Part shown: one piece after another, positions 7,151 through 14,886 of the stretch
Position numbering within the stretch: position 1 is the stretch's first letter
How the letters are laid out: each line of letters opens with the position of its first letter
Source: JAUIBE01 sp035267185
GTDB lineage: Bacteria; Pseudomonadota; Gammaproteobacteria; Xanthomonadales; SZUA-36
Direction: 5' to 3'
NCBI GenBank assembly: GCA_035267185.1
Contig: DATFLY010000074.1
Coordinates: 1 to 32,299, forward strand
DNA length: 32,299 nt
The notes under the pieces: generated by a model
The model's database searches: none
The model's input: only the letters and a program-made list of their open reading frames with translations
What the model was told of the DNA's origin: nothing
Program-made: the position numbers and the translations under genes

Positions 7151-7900
7151 TTATCGGGCAACATTAAATCTCTGCCGAATATAGTTTCCGTTTTCCAGTT
7201 CTTCGAGAACTGCAAACGCAAAATCCTCGGGTGAAATCTGGGATGGGGCACCATCCGGGTCTCTCAACAATACATCTCCACCCCATCGCACCTCGCCTGT
7301 TTTACCTTCCAGCCGCAGGCCATTAGGCGGACAGGCAACTGTCCAGTTCACACCTTCACTGTTACGAAAGGTTTCCAGCGCAATCTCGTGGCCGTAAAAC
7401 ATTTCATAGTATTGATGATCTTCCGACACACGACCCAGGTCCAGGAGCGTCTTGCCATCCTCATAAATCAGCGTGAACAGGTTGCCGACAAAAATCAGCC
7501 TCGGACCGTCATCACCAAATTCACTGAGCACCTGGACAAGGCTCTCGGCCGCCGTTGCCGCAATGTACTCAGCCGGGTCGTCACTTGCCGGAGGACCACC
7601 AACAGAGACAATCACGGCATCATTGTCAGCAATCAATTCCGCAGTCCGGTCACGATCAAGGATGTCACCGGTTTCCACATTGATACGCCCGTCGAATGCT
7701 TCCAGCCGACTGGCGTCACGTGACACGCCGGTAACTTCGTAGCCGCGTATCAAGGCTTCTTCAACAATCTCACCACCAATTTTGCCACTGGCGCCGTAGA
7801 TAAGCAGACGTTGATTGTCTTCAGATTGGGCCAGTACGCCATGCGTGGATGACAAGCAAAGAATGCAAGATACAAGGATAGTTGATAATTTTATTTTCAT
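7151..7900 (-). CDS. Exported NAD(P)-binding Rossmann protein (atypical SDR/NmrA-like)
   Basis: This protein has 249 residues from the chosen start. After a signal-peptide-like N-terminus (KIK, hydrophobic residues 5-24, VLA then Q25) comes RLLIYGASGKIGGEIVEEAL. That contains the GxxGxxG dinucleotide motif of atypical SDRs (G36, G39, G42). A second-strand basic motif (GVSRDASRL) suggests NADP preference. The middle part resembles NmrA/YwnB-like NAD(P)H-binding proteins, which act as reductases or redox sensors. There is no YxxxK pair at the classical spacing, although a YGHEI sequence occurs. A start at 7924 would add eight residues, and neither start has a good ribosome site. Export of a nicotinamide-cofactor enzyme is odd. 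Substrate unknown. Confidence 0.75.
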   Translation of the reverse strand: MKIKLSTILVSCILCLSSTHGVLAQSEDNQRLLIYGASGKIGGEIVEEALIRGYEVTGVSRDASRLEAFDGRINVETGDILDRDRTAELIADNDAVIVSVGGPPASDDPAEYIAATAAESLVQVLSEFGDDGPRLIFVGNLFTLIYEDGKTLLDLGRVSEDHQYYEMFYGHEIALETFRNSEGVNWTVACPPNGLRLEGKTGEVRWGGDVLLRDPDGAPSQISPEDFAFAVLEELENGNYIRQRFNVAR

Positions 7901-8022
7901 AGTGCTACAGGAATTTTCAATCATTTAATTCAGTTCTGGATAATCAGCGTTTGCGCTCCTAAGAACTCCGGCTCGGAAAAAAAGTTCGATTGGATGTTCA
8001 CCCTCCATGAGGGCTGTGTTTG

Positions 8023-8550
8023 TCAGCTGGCCGTATACCAGGACAGTTCCGCGTTATTTCGAAGGTACAGAGGATGTCGAGGCTCACCTGTTTGGGTCTT
8101 GCCAAAACACCGCACTCTGCCAAGCAATGGAAGCAATTTTTCAGACTGCTCTCTGTGCGTTCCATGGTTCCCCCAACACACGATGGTCTGGTTGGCAATT
8201 GATTGTGCAGCCTGCAGCCAGTGCCCATTCTCTGCTCTGACAGGCCTGGAAGCTCGTTTTAAATCCTGCGGATGAGTCGCGCAATAAGAGAAAAGGTTGC
8301 CCACCATCACGCCACTGGCGCCTTCGCGTTTGGCAAATCCAATACAACGGCGAATGGTTGGATCGTTGGTTTGTTCATCTGCCACCGACGGATTCAGTCC
8401 CACGAACAGGACCATGTTTTCAAGCCCGCCCCAGCAACGCCACAGTAAAAACCGGTGTTTCCGGTCACGGGAAAACTCAGCGCCTGTATTCCTCTCGCTG
8501 ATTCTGGATTCTATCCGGAATAAGTCAGTATTCATCTGATTCATGACCAT
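8023..8550 (-). CDS. DUF1643 domain protein
   Basis: This 175-residue cytoplasmic protein matches the DUF1643 family throughout. It has LFVGLNPSVADEQTNDPTIRRC (N53-P54-S55 and D63-P64-T65), then GVMVGNLFSYCATHPQDL (N85, A91-T92-P94), and a VCWGNHG motif further on. The family is widespread in bacteria and phages with no established biochemical role. The NPS-A/D and DPTIRR motifs look like a conserved active or binding site, which is inference. Three ATGs (8550, 8544, 8535) are possible starts and no ribosome site decides between them. The gene runs divergently from the S9 peptidase at 8645 and stands alone. Confidence 0.85.
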   Translation of the reverse strand: MVMNQMNTDLFRIESRISERNTGAEFSRDRKHRFLLWRCWGGLENMVLFVGLNPSVADEQTNDPTIRRCIGFAKREGASGVMVGNLFSYCATHPQDLKRASRPVRAENGHWLQAAQSIANQTIVCWGNHGTHREQSEKLLPLLGRVRCFGKTQTGEPRHPLYLRNNAELSWYTAS

Positions 8551-8644
8551 CAGTGGTCGTATCGGTATTGCACAGGGGATATGATTGCAGGATTCACTTG
8601 CCTAGACCAACGTTCAACCGGACCCAATCAAGAGAACTCTGACA

Positions 8645-10684
8645 ATGCGATTCATCATTTCGATATTTATTTCCATTGCCACACTCACCCCTTCCACCCT
8701 GTTATGGGCGGAAACGGAAGATGTGGATTACAGCGTTAATTTCCTCGGCCGCTCGATCAACCTCGAACCCTATTTCCAGGGCTATCCCTATGGGAGTTGG
8801 AACGCGAATTTTGATTCCGGAAAACTGTTGTACAGGCATACAACCCCGGAAGGCACCTGGATGATGATCCAGGATTTCACAGACGATGGCCTGATCGATC
8901 CTGAAGCCGGCAGGAAATTGATGGACATTGACCTGTCGACGCGCAACCTGTGGACCATGCGCTACGACGAACTGGGCGGTGACATGATCGTGCTGGGCGA
9001 TGAGCGAAATGACGAGGTACTCAACCTGTTCCGAATGTCGCTGACCGATGGGTCTTTGAAGAAACTGACCGATGTTCCCTACATTTATGGCTGGGATTTT
9101 TCAAAGGACAAAAAGAAAATCGGCTATATCGCTCGTTACGGCGCACAACAGCCTTATCGTAATTGCCTGACACTCCTGGACCTGGAATCTGGCGAAAACA
9201 CCGAGGTATTTTGCGAAGAGAATGGCGAGCATCGCATTGTCTGGACCACGGTTAACTTTTCACCGGATGATCGTGGTGTGGTGGTTAGGCTGAACAAGGA
9301 CGGTCATCGGCGTAACGGCAACCTGGCCTGGATCGACCTTGAAAACCCGTCTATCGACATCCTGCTTCCGGAAGGCACCGAGCGCCAGTCACTATTCAGC
9401 GATACCGACGGCTGGCTGGATAACGACCGATTTATCTACCAGTCTGACGAAACCGGTTATGCCAACCTGTATGTTTATGACCTTGAATCCCGAAGCGCAA
9501 GACCCCTGACTTCAGTTGAAGAACAGGCCTGGTTTGCCGGACTGGAAATCGATGGAGAGCGCTATATTTTTCAGGTGCTGGATCGCCCCTATGAAAACGC
9601 CATGCAGGTGCTGACCATGGACGGTGAGAAAATCGGCGAAATGGTGCTCGACCAGAATGTCGGTGCTGTCGGTTTTGATGACAAGAACCAGTTCATGCTG
9701 TCGATGACTTCGGCTGCATCACCTTTCAGTGCTGATCGCATGAGTATCGGAGTTGATGATGGCAAAGCCACCTTCTCGATGGCACCAGGCATCCGCCTGC
9801 CACAGGATTACGCCAACGCCATCCAGCAATGCAATGTTGAACGCGTCAGTTTTTCAACATTCGATATTGATCCGGCCACCGGTGAGAACCGCATGCTTCA
9901 TGCATTCCTGATGACACCTAAAAACCCCCGGGCCAACAAGGATCTGAACCTGGCGGTCATCACCTCATTTTACGGTGGTGGTAATTCTTTCAGCACCACG
10001 CAACAGATTTTTTGCGAAGCAGGCATCGCCTGGTTCTCTCCTTCTGTTCGCGGCAGCTTTGGCTTTGGCAAGGATTTCATGGCGCTGAACGATCGTGACC
10101 TGGGTGGCGATGAGATCATTGATCTGTTCTATGCAGCACAGTTCCTGGAAAAGAAACTGGGACTGGATCCATCGCAGATCGGCGTGGCTGGCGGTTCACA
10201 TGGCGGGTACGCCACAATGCGCGCATTGACCTTTCCAGCGCACACCAACAATCGCAATGAGTCATACGATTTCGGTTTCGGCATGAGCCATGCCGGTTTT
10301 TCAAGCATCGTGACGTTTTACGATGCCACCAACATTCCTGACTGGATCATTCTGGAAGCCGGCGACCCGGCAACCGAGCGCGAGAAACTGGAAGACCGCT
10401 CACCGATGAATCATGTGGACCTGCTGGATTCACCCATCCTCCTGACTCATGGCGAAAATGACAGCCGTGTCGGGGTTTCGGAAAGCCGCCAGTTCGTGGA
10501 AATCGCAGAGGAACTGGACAAGCCGGTGACCTATGTCGAATTCGAGGGCCAGGGCCACGGGGTCTCCGGATTGCGCAACAACGTCACCTTTTTCCAGACA
10601 CGTTTTGATTTCCTGACAGATGTCGTATGCGCGGGTAACGAAAACCGAATTGCAGAATGCAGTCCTGATCCAGGAGCAAGATAG
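8645..10684 (+). CDS. Secreted S9-family serine peptidase (prolyl oligopeptidase/DPP-like)
   Basis: This 679-residue enzyme cleaves peptides with an alpha/beta-hydrolase domain behind a beta-propeller. A signal peptide covers about residues 1-22 (cut near WAE). The propeller spans roughly 45-380, with recognisable blades such as GWDFSKDKKKIGYIARY. The catalytic domain follows. The nucleophile elbow is GGSHGG with Ser518, the acid is Asp606 in THGENDSRVG, and the base is His638 in EGQGHG. The elbow has His where most S9 enzymes have Tyr or Gly. It probably acts in the periplasm or outside the cell in peptide scavenging. The SET-domain gene starts 18 bases after its stop and may be co-transcribed. 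Confidence 0.9.
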   Translation: MRFIISIFISIATLTPSTLLWAETEDVDYSVNFLGRSINLEPYFQGYPYGSWNANFDSGKLLYRHTTPEGTWMMIQDFTDDGLIDPEAGRKLMDIDLSTRNLWTMRYDELGGDMIVLGDERNDEVLNLFRMSLTDGSLKKLTDVPYIYGWDFSKDKKKIGYIARYGAQQPYRNCLTLLDLESGENTEVFCEENGEHRIVWTTVNFSPDDRGVVVRLNKDGHRRNGNLAWIDLENPSIDILLPEGTERQSLFSDTDGWLDNDRFIYQSDETGYANLYVYDLESRSARPLTSVEEQAWFAGLEIDGERYIFQVLDRPYENAMQVLTMDGEKIGEMVLDQNVGAVGFDDKNQFMLSMTSAASPFSADRMSIGVDDGKATFSMAPGIRLPQDYANAIQQCNVERVSFSTFDIDPATGENRMLHAFLMTPKNPRANKDLNLAVITSFYGGGNSFSTTQQIFCEAGIAWFSPSVRGSFGFGKDFMALNDRDLGGDEIIDLFYAAQFLEKKLGLDPSQIGVAGGSHGGYATMRALTFPAHTNNRNESYDFGFGMSHAGFSSIVTFYDATNIPDWIILEAGDPATEREKLEDRSPMNHVDLLDSPILLTHGENDSRVGVSESRQFVEIAEELDKPVTYVEFEGQGHGVSGLRNNVTFFQTRFDFLTDVVCAGNENRIAECSPDPGAR

Positions 10685-10702
10685 AAACGAGGTAATCACC
10701 GA

Positions 10703-11197
10703 ATGACAAAAGTTGATGTAGTCACGGCACATGTCGTACCCCGGTTGCGACTGCAACTTGTTGCAAGTGAACGAATTTCGAAAGGCGAAGTGATCGTCAG
10801 GAGCAATGAAAGAGAAGTCCAACAGGACAGAACCTGGCGAACCCTTCAGGTTGGCGAGAATCGTCACCTGAGAAATGAGTTTCTGAACTTCGCGGATCAT
10901 AGCTGTGACCCCAATGCCGTACTTGACTCCGACAAGCTCACGCTGATCGCTGTCCGTGAAATCAGGCAGGGTGAGGCGGTAACATTTTTCTACCCCGGAT
11001 CCGAGGTTGAGCTTTCACAGTCTTTCGAGTGTCAATGCGGCGCTGACCAGTGCCTGAAGCAAATCCGGGGCGGCTTCTACCTGACACCTGACCAGATGCG
11101 ATGGGTATTGCACAAAGGCTACGCCACCAATTTCATGAAACGACACTTTGAGCGGCTGCTGGAATCGCGGCCGAGACCTGAAGCCAGGATATCCTGA
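10703..11197 (+). CDS. SET-domain protein, probable protein-lysine methyltransferase
   Basis: This 164-residue protein has the hallmark SET elements in order. An N-terminal strand region (LQLVASERISKGEVIV) is followed by NFADHSCDPNAV at 62-73, the N-H-S-C-x-P-N AdoMet and pseudoknot motif. Next comes REIRQGEAVTFFYPG at 85-99, with Tyr97 where the catalytic tyrosine normally sits, and a post-SET-like CQCG...C zinc motif (C110, C112, C117). These enzymes transfer methyl groups from S-adenosylmethionine to lysines. Bacterial members exist, but their substrates are mostly unknown. There is no signal peptide, so it is cytoplasmic. GAGG upstream could serve as ribosome site. It follows the S9 peptidase gene closely, with no obvious functional link. 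Confidence 0.85.
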   Translation: MTKVDVVTAHVVPRLRLQLVASERISKGEVIVRSNEREVQQDRTWRTLQVGENRHLRNEFLNFADHSCDPNAVLDSDKLTLIAVREIRQGEAVTFFYPGSEVELSQSFECQCGADQCLKQIRGGFYLTPDQMRWVLHKGYATNFMKRHFERLLESRPRPEARIS

Positions 11198-11218
11198 CAA
11201 TCCGGTTGCCGGCGCTAT

Positions 11219-11419
11219 TTACTCTGGGCCATCCCGCTCTATCCTGACCTTCAGAGCCATTCGGTCGTCGCATTCCTCGGCTGTGAACTTCAGGTCGAGT
11301 TCAATCACGCTGTCACCCTTTCTGGGGACGTGATTCAGCCCTTTCATCAAAAATCCGCCAACCGTGTGATATTCATTGGGAGTTACATGAAGGCCATTCT
11401 GTACAAGTAAAACCGACAA
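11219..11419 (-). pseudogene. Isolated CorC/HlyC transporter-associated domain, remnant of a CNNM/TlyC-type gene
   Basis: Sixty-six residues match only the C-terminal domain of the CorC/HlyC/YfjD family. They show NEYHTVGGFLMKGLNHVPRKG, then D-S-V-I-E-L-D-L-K-F, and end with DRMALKVRIER, the usual final strand. In complete proteins this domain follows two CBS domains and often a DUF21 membrane domain, several hundred residues in all. None of that is present. Upstream on the minus strand lies the start of the PLP-enzyme gene on the other strand. The frame has a TTG at 11419 and stays open a little further back, with no family sequence. I read it as a gene remnant. A free-standing small protein is possible but less likely. 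Confidence 0.6.
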
Positions 11420-11440
11420 TCGCTTTGTTAAAATCCATAA

Positions 11441-12619
11441 ATGGCCATTTGCACGAAGGAAATAGAACGGCTAAGGCAAGAAACACCTGGCTGCCACAAG
11501 CGTATTCATTTCAATAACGCCGGTGCCGGCCTGATGCCGCAACCTGTTCTGGATGCCATACAGGAACACCTGGAACTGGAAGCCAGCATCGGGGGATACG
11601 AAGCACACTCGGCAAGAGCCAAAGAACTCGATGCATCCTATGCCTCGGTAGCAAACCTGCTGGGAACAAAACCCAGAAACATTGCATTTGTTGAAAACGC
11701 GACGGTCGCTTTTTCACAGGCGTTGTCTTCAATAGCCCTGAGGCCTGGCGACGTCATCCTGACCAGTGAGGATGACTATATTTCCAACCAGATCATGTTT
11801 CTCTCGCTGGCACGCAGACTTGGCGTCAGGATCGAACGCGCACCGGTACTGGAAACAGGCGGAGTCAATGCTGAGGCCATGGAGCAGATGATGGATCAGT
11901 ATTCCCCGGAACTGGTAACCCTGACACATATTCCAACCAATTCGGGACTGGTTCAGCCAGTCGAAGCCATCGGCAAGGCTTGTCGCGAACGCGACCTTCT
12001 CTACCTTGTTGATGCCTGCCAGTCGGTTGGACAGCGCAATGTCGATGCTGAATCAATTGGTTGTGATTTTTTGTGTGCAACCAGCCGCAAATTTCTGCGT
12101 GGGCCACGAGGCGCAGGATTCCTGTATGTTTCTGACAGGGTTCTTGATTCCGGGTTGGAACCGTTATACATCGACATGCGTGGCGCTCGCTGGACAGATC
12201 CGGACGTTTATCAACCGGTGGACTCAGCCAGTCGCTTTGAAAACTGGGAATTCGCCTATGCTCTCGTGCTCGGCACCGGAGTTGCAGCAGAATACGCCAT
12301 GGCAATCGGCCTGGGCGCAATTTCTGAAAGAGCCTGTCAACTGGCAGATGACCTTCGAGACCAACTGGAAGCCCGGGACCTTGAGGTGCTTGATCTGGGT
12401 GAGAATCCCGGCGCGATTGTGACGGTTTATCCGCCTGGGTTCGAACCGCGTGAACTGATGGCCCGGTTGCACGACCACCGAATCAATGCCTCGATCAGCC
12501 TTCGAGAATATGCCGTGCTGGATTTCGACCGAAAAGGCGTTCCATGGGCACTACGGCTTTCTCCCCATTATTACAACACTGAAGAAGAGGTCAGAATGGT
12601 TTCACGTTTCTTTGACTGA
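11441..12619 (+). CDS. Class-V-fold PLP-dependent enzyme (cysteine desulfurase/isopenicillin-N-epimerase-like)
   Basis: This 392-residue fold-type-I PLP enzyme starts with HFNNAGAGLMPQPV (23-36), the usual N-terminal motif of the class. Next come the PLP-contacting VENATVAF (84-91) and the cofactor-binding aspartate D191 in LYLVDACQSVGQ. The Schiff-base lysine is K217 in CATSRKFLRGPRGAGFLY. A C-terminal RLSPHYYNTEEEV motif is typical of SufS and epimerase-like members. I see no clear cysteine in the substrate loop that would make it a true cysteine desulfurase, so the reaction could be desulfuration, beta-lyase or epimerase chemistry. The ATG at 11441 lacks a strong ribosome site. The upstream gap holds the CorC/HlyC remnant. 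Confidence 0.88.
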   Translation: MAICTKEIERLRQETPGCHKRIHFNNAGAGLMPQPVLDAIQEHLELEASIGGYEAHSARAKELDASYASVANLLGTKPRNIAFVENATVAFSQALSSIALRPGDVILTSEDDYISNQIMFLSLARRLGVRIERAPVLETGGVNAEAMEQMMDQYSPELVTLTHIPTNSGLVQPVEAIGKACRERDLLYLVDACQSVGQRNVDAESIGCDFLCATSRKFLRGPRGAGFLYVSDRVLDSGLEPLYIDMRGARWTDPDVYQPVDSASRFENWEFAYALVLGTGVAAEYAMAIGLGAISERACQLADDLRDQLEARDLEVLDLGENPGAIVTVYPPGFEPRELMARLHDHRINASISLREYAVLDFDRKGVPWALRLSPHYYNTEEEVRMVSRFFD

Positions 12620-12670
12620 CGGCCGCTTAATCTGCATCCCTGGTTCAGTATCGAGCGTCAAGTTCAGACA

Positions 12671-13243
12671 ATGAAAATCCTATATAAATCATTAGTTAAG
12701 CTAATACTCCTTATTCTGATTATCTTGTTTTCGGGGACAAGCCTTATGGCTGTTGAAGAGCCGGAATACCGGGTTATTCAAACCGATGGGCCCATCGAGA
12801 TACGTGATTACGAGGCCATGGTGGTGGCAGAAACCATTGTGGCAGCGCCTTTTGAAAGAGCCGGAAACAGCGCGTTTCGAGGATTATTCAATTACATTTC
12901 CGACAACGACATTTCGATGACGGCGCCTGTCACCCAGGAAGCTGCAGATGAAGGCTGGGCTGTGCGCTTTATCATGCCTGAAGGATCTGCGCTTGAATCA
13001 CTGCCAAAGCCAACCACTTCGAATGTTGTATTAAAACCCGTCCCTGCACAGCGGGTGGCCGTGATTCGTTATTCCGGAACCTGGAGCAGCGATAAATACA
13101 ATGACCATCTGAACAACCTGGAATCGTGGGTTGAAAGCAACGGTTTCGAGACGATTGGCGAGCCTGTTTGGGCGCGCTACAACGGACCGTTCACAATGTG
13201 GTTTCTGAGGCGAAACGAAATTCTCCTGCCAATTCGCCAATGA
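12671..13243 (+). CDS. Exported SOUL-family heme-binding protein
   Basis: This 190-residue SOUL/HBP-type protein has an N-terminal signal peptide or anchor (residues 8-26, LILLILIILFSGTSLMA). The family signatures follow: EPEYRVIQTDGPIEIRDYEAMVVAET, then FRGLFNYISDNDISMTAPVTQ, and the ending VWARYNGPFTMWFLRRNEILLPI. SOUL proteins bind heme or tetrapyrroles. Bacterial exported versions have no settled physiological role. The 5' end is notably AT-rich compared with its neighbours. It lies 51 bases after the PLP-enzyme gene on the same strand, so co-transcription is possible, and is followed by a small membrane protein gene. Confidence 0.9.
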   Translation: MKILYKSLVKLILLILIILFSGTSLMAVEEPEYRVIQTDGPIEIRDYEAMVVAETIVAAPFERAGNSAFRGLFNYISDNDISMTAPVTQEAADEGWAVRFIMPEGSALESLPKPTTSNVVLKPVPAQRVAVIRYSGTWSSDKYNDHLNNLESWVESNGFETIGEPVWARYNGPFTMWFLRRNEILLPIRQ

Positions 13244-13292
13244 CTGGTAAAATACTTAGCCTGATGTTGGCAATTAGTGGAGATACAAAACG

Positions 13293-13478
13293 ATGGGAGA
13301 GAACCTGAGCCTGACGACTCTGGCAGTCATTACTGGATTGATCGTACTTGCGATCATTCTGACTTACTTTGGATTCAAAAAAATACCACGGCGTCAAAAA
13401 CCAAGATATAAAACGGTTGCGGAACAGGCCCAACTGAATTCGAAAGAGCAAACTAAAGAAGCCAGGGATTCAGAGTGA
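13293..13478 (+). CDS. Small one-TM membrane protein
   Basis: The 61-residue reading frame has one hydrophobic segment (about 8-27, TTLAVITGLIVLAIILTYFG) and a basic, Lys/Arg-rich cytoplasmic-type tail (KKIPRRQKPRYK). It then ends in a charged helix. AGTGGAGA lies 8-13 bases upstream of the ATG, a plausible ribosome site. The composition is that of a real membrane protein, but no family is recognised. It follows the SOUL gene by 49 bases on the same strand. A short unstructured helper or assembly protein is one possibility, and function is unknown. Confidence 0.55.
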   Translation: MGENLSLTTLAVITGLIVLAIILTYFGFKKIPRRQKPRYKTVAEQAQLNSKEQTKEARDSE

Positions 13479-13721
13479 ATTTCTCACTGACAAAGCCGGT
13501 CTGCTGACTGTCAGTCGACAAACTTTTAAGTCTTCAGCACTCAGGAAATTCCAGTCCGGTCATGAGAAGAATATGTCTGTCGAAGCGCGCCCGCACCTTC
13601 GAAGCGAAAATTGAAGTTTCCTGTAACACCATTGACCCTGCTTTATGAATTCTACTAGCGGTTAAGGATGGCAATGGAGCCACCAACACATGTATGGTGT
13701 CGCCCAAATAAGGAGAAAACC

Positions 13722-14771
13722 GTGCGCACCACACCCTGCCCATCAACTTTTAATACCGGCCTCTTCACGCTTTTTTTTGCGGTGTTTGTATCGTCGTCTG
13801 CATTTGCAACCAATGTCTTGATTGAAACACCGCTGGGTGACATCAAGGTCGAATTATTTGATGAGGAGACGCCTTTCACGGTAGGAAACTTTCTCAACTA
13901 CGTGGCTACTGACCTTTACGTTGACTCGTTTATCCATAGAAGCGAGCCGAATTTCGTTGTACAGGGTGGTGGCTTCATATTTCAAGATGGCGTCGCATCG
14001 GATGTCCTGACCGGCATACCCATTCCTAATGAGCCTGGCATATCCAACACACGCGGGACCATCGCGATGGCCAAGCAGCCTGGCAACCCGAACAGTGCGA
14101 CCAGCCAGTGGTTTATCAATGTTGCCGATAATTCTGAAAGCCTGGACGACCAAAATGGTGGTTTTACTGTTTTCGGGGAGGTCATTGGCGATGGAATGCT
14201 GGTGGTCGATGCGATCAACGACCTTCCTCTCCTGACCTTGTTCGCTCCATTCGAGCGTTTGCCTTTGATTGACTATCCTGGAAGCGGAAATATTCTGCAG
14301 GAAAACATCGTATTCACCAATATCAGTGTCCTGCCGGATTTCGTTATTAACGCTGGCCTTAACGATGCCTGGTTTAATTCAGCAACGGCGGGACAAGGGT
14401 TCTTCATTACTGTGTTTCCTGACAGGGGCGAGATATTTCTTGCCTGGTTCACCTACGATACCGAGCGCCCGCCAGAGTCAGTCCAGGCCATTCTGGGTGC
14501 TCCGGGTGCCCGCTGGCTGACTGCCTTCGGAGAATATGAAAACAACACTGCAGTCCTTGAAATCGAACTGACGCAAGGCGGAATTTTCGATGCAGCATCG
14601 CCCGTGCCAACTCAAAGCAACGACGGCACCATCACACTGGAATTCAGTGACTGCGAGAACGGCCTGGTGACTTACGATATCCCCTCCATCGATCAACAGG
14701 GTGAGATTCCGATTGAGCGAATCGCGCTGGACAACGTTGCGCGATGCGAACAACTGGCAGCCGGGGAGTAA
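13722..14771 (+). CDS. Secreted cyclophilin-type peptidyl-prolyl isomerase with C-terminal WF...GxGF module
   Basis: This is a 349-residue protein. The start is GTG at 13722, six bases after AAGGAG. The frame extends to an ATG at 13668, but that has no ribosome site. A signal peptide (about 12-29, cut near AFA) is followed by a complete cyclophilin domain (31-200). Its active-site motifs are FIHRSEPNFVVQGG (catalytic Arg73), AMAKQPGNPNSATSQWFIN and FTVFGEVIGDGM. It therefore probably speeds proline isomerisation during periplasmic folding. Residues 211-344 form a second domain that matches the modules of the protein at 1-774. It has AWFNSATAGQGFF, AWFTYD, GGIFD and two cysteines (C311, C342) 31 residues apart. 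This fusion is unusual. The second domain may bind client proteins or surfaces. Confidence 0.88.
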   Translation: MRTTPCPSTFNTGLFTLFFAVFVSSSAFATNVLIETPLGDIKVELFDEETPFTVGNFLNYVATDLYVDSFIHRSEPNFVVQGGGFIFQDGVASDVLTGIPIPNEPGISNTRGTIAMAKQPGNPNSATSQWFINVADNSESLDDQNGGFTVFGEVIGDGMLVVDAINDLPLLTLFAPFERLPLIDYPGSGNILQENIVFTNISVLPDFVINAGLNDAWFNSATAGQGFFITVFPDRGEIFLAWFTYDTERPPESVQAILGAPGARWLTAFGEYENNTAVLEIELTQGGIFDAASPVPTQSNDGTITLEFSDCENGLVTYDIPSIDQQGEIPIERIALDNVARCEQLAAGE

Positions 14772-14886
14772 GGGTTCGCGGTTGAATAATATCGTTCAAC
14801 AGACGGCTCCAGGGTTTGTGAAATGGTAAAGTGAGATGCTGAACCCGGCTTATTCGAATACGTTCCATGAACCCACGGAGTCTCTC

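Noticed and set aside
10430..10900. 156-codon minus-strand frame across the S9 peptidase end and SET start
   Set aside because: It overlaps two genes with intact catalytic motifs and has no recognisable content.
11865..12320. 151-codon minus-strand frame inside the PLP-enzyme gene
   Set aside because: It lies entirely opposite a gene with full family motifs. The translation is Arg/His/Pro-rich without any domain.
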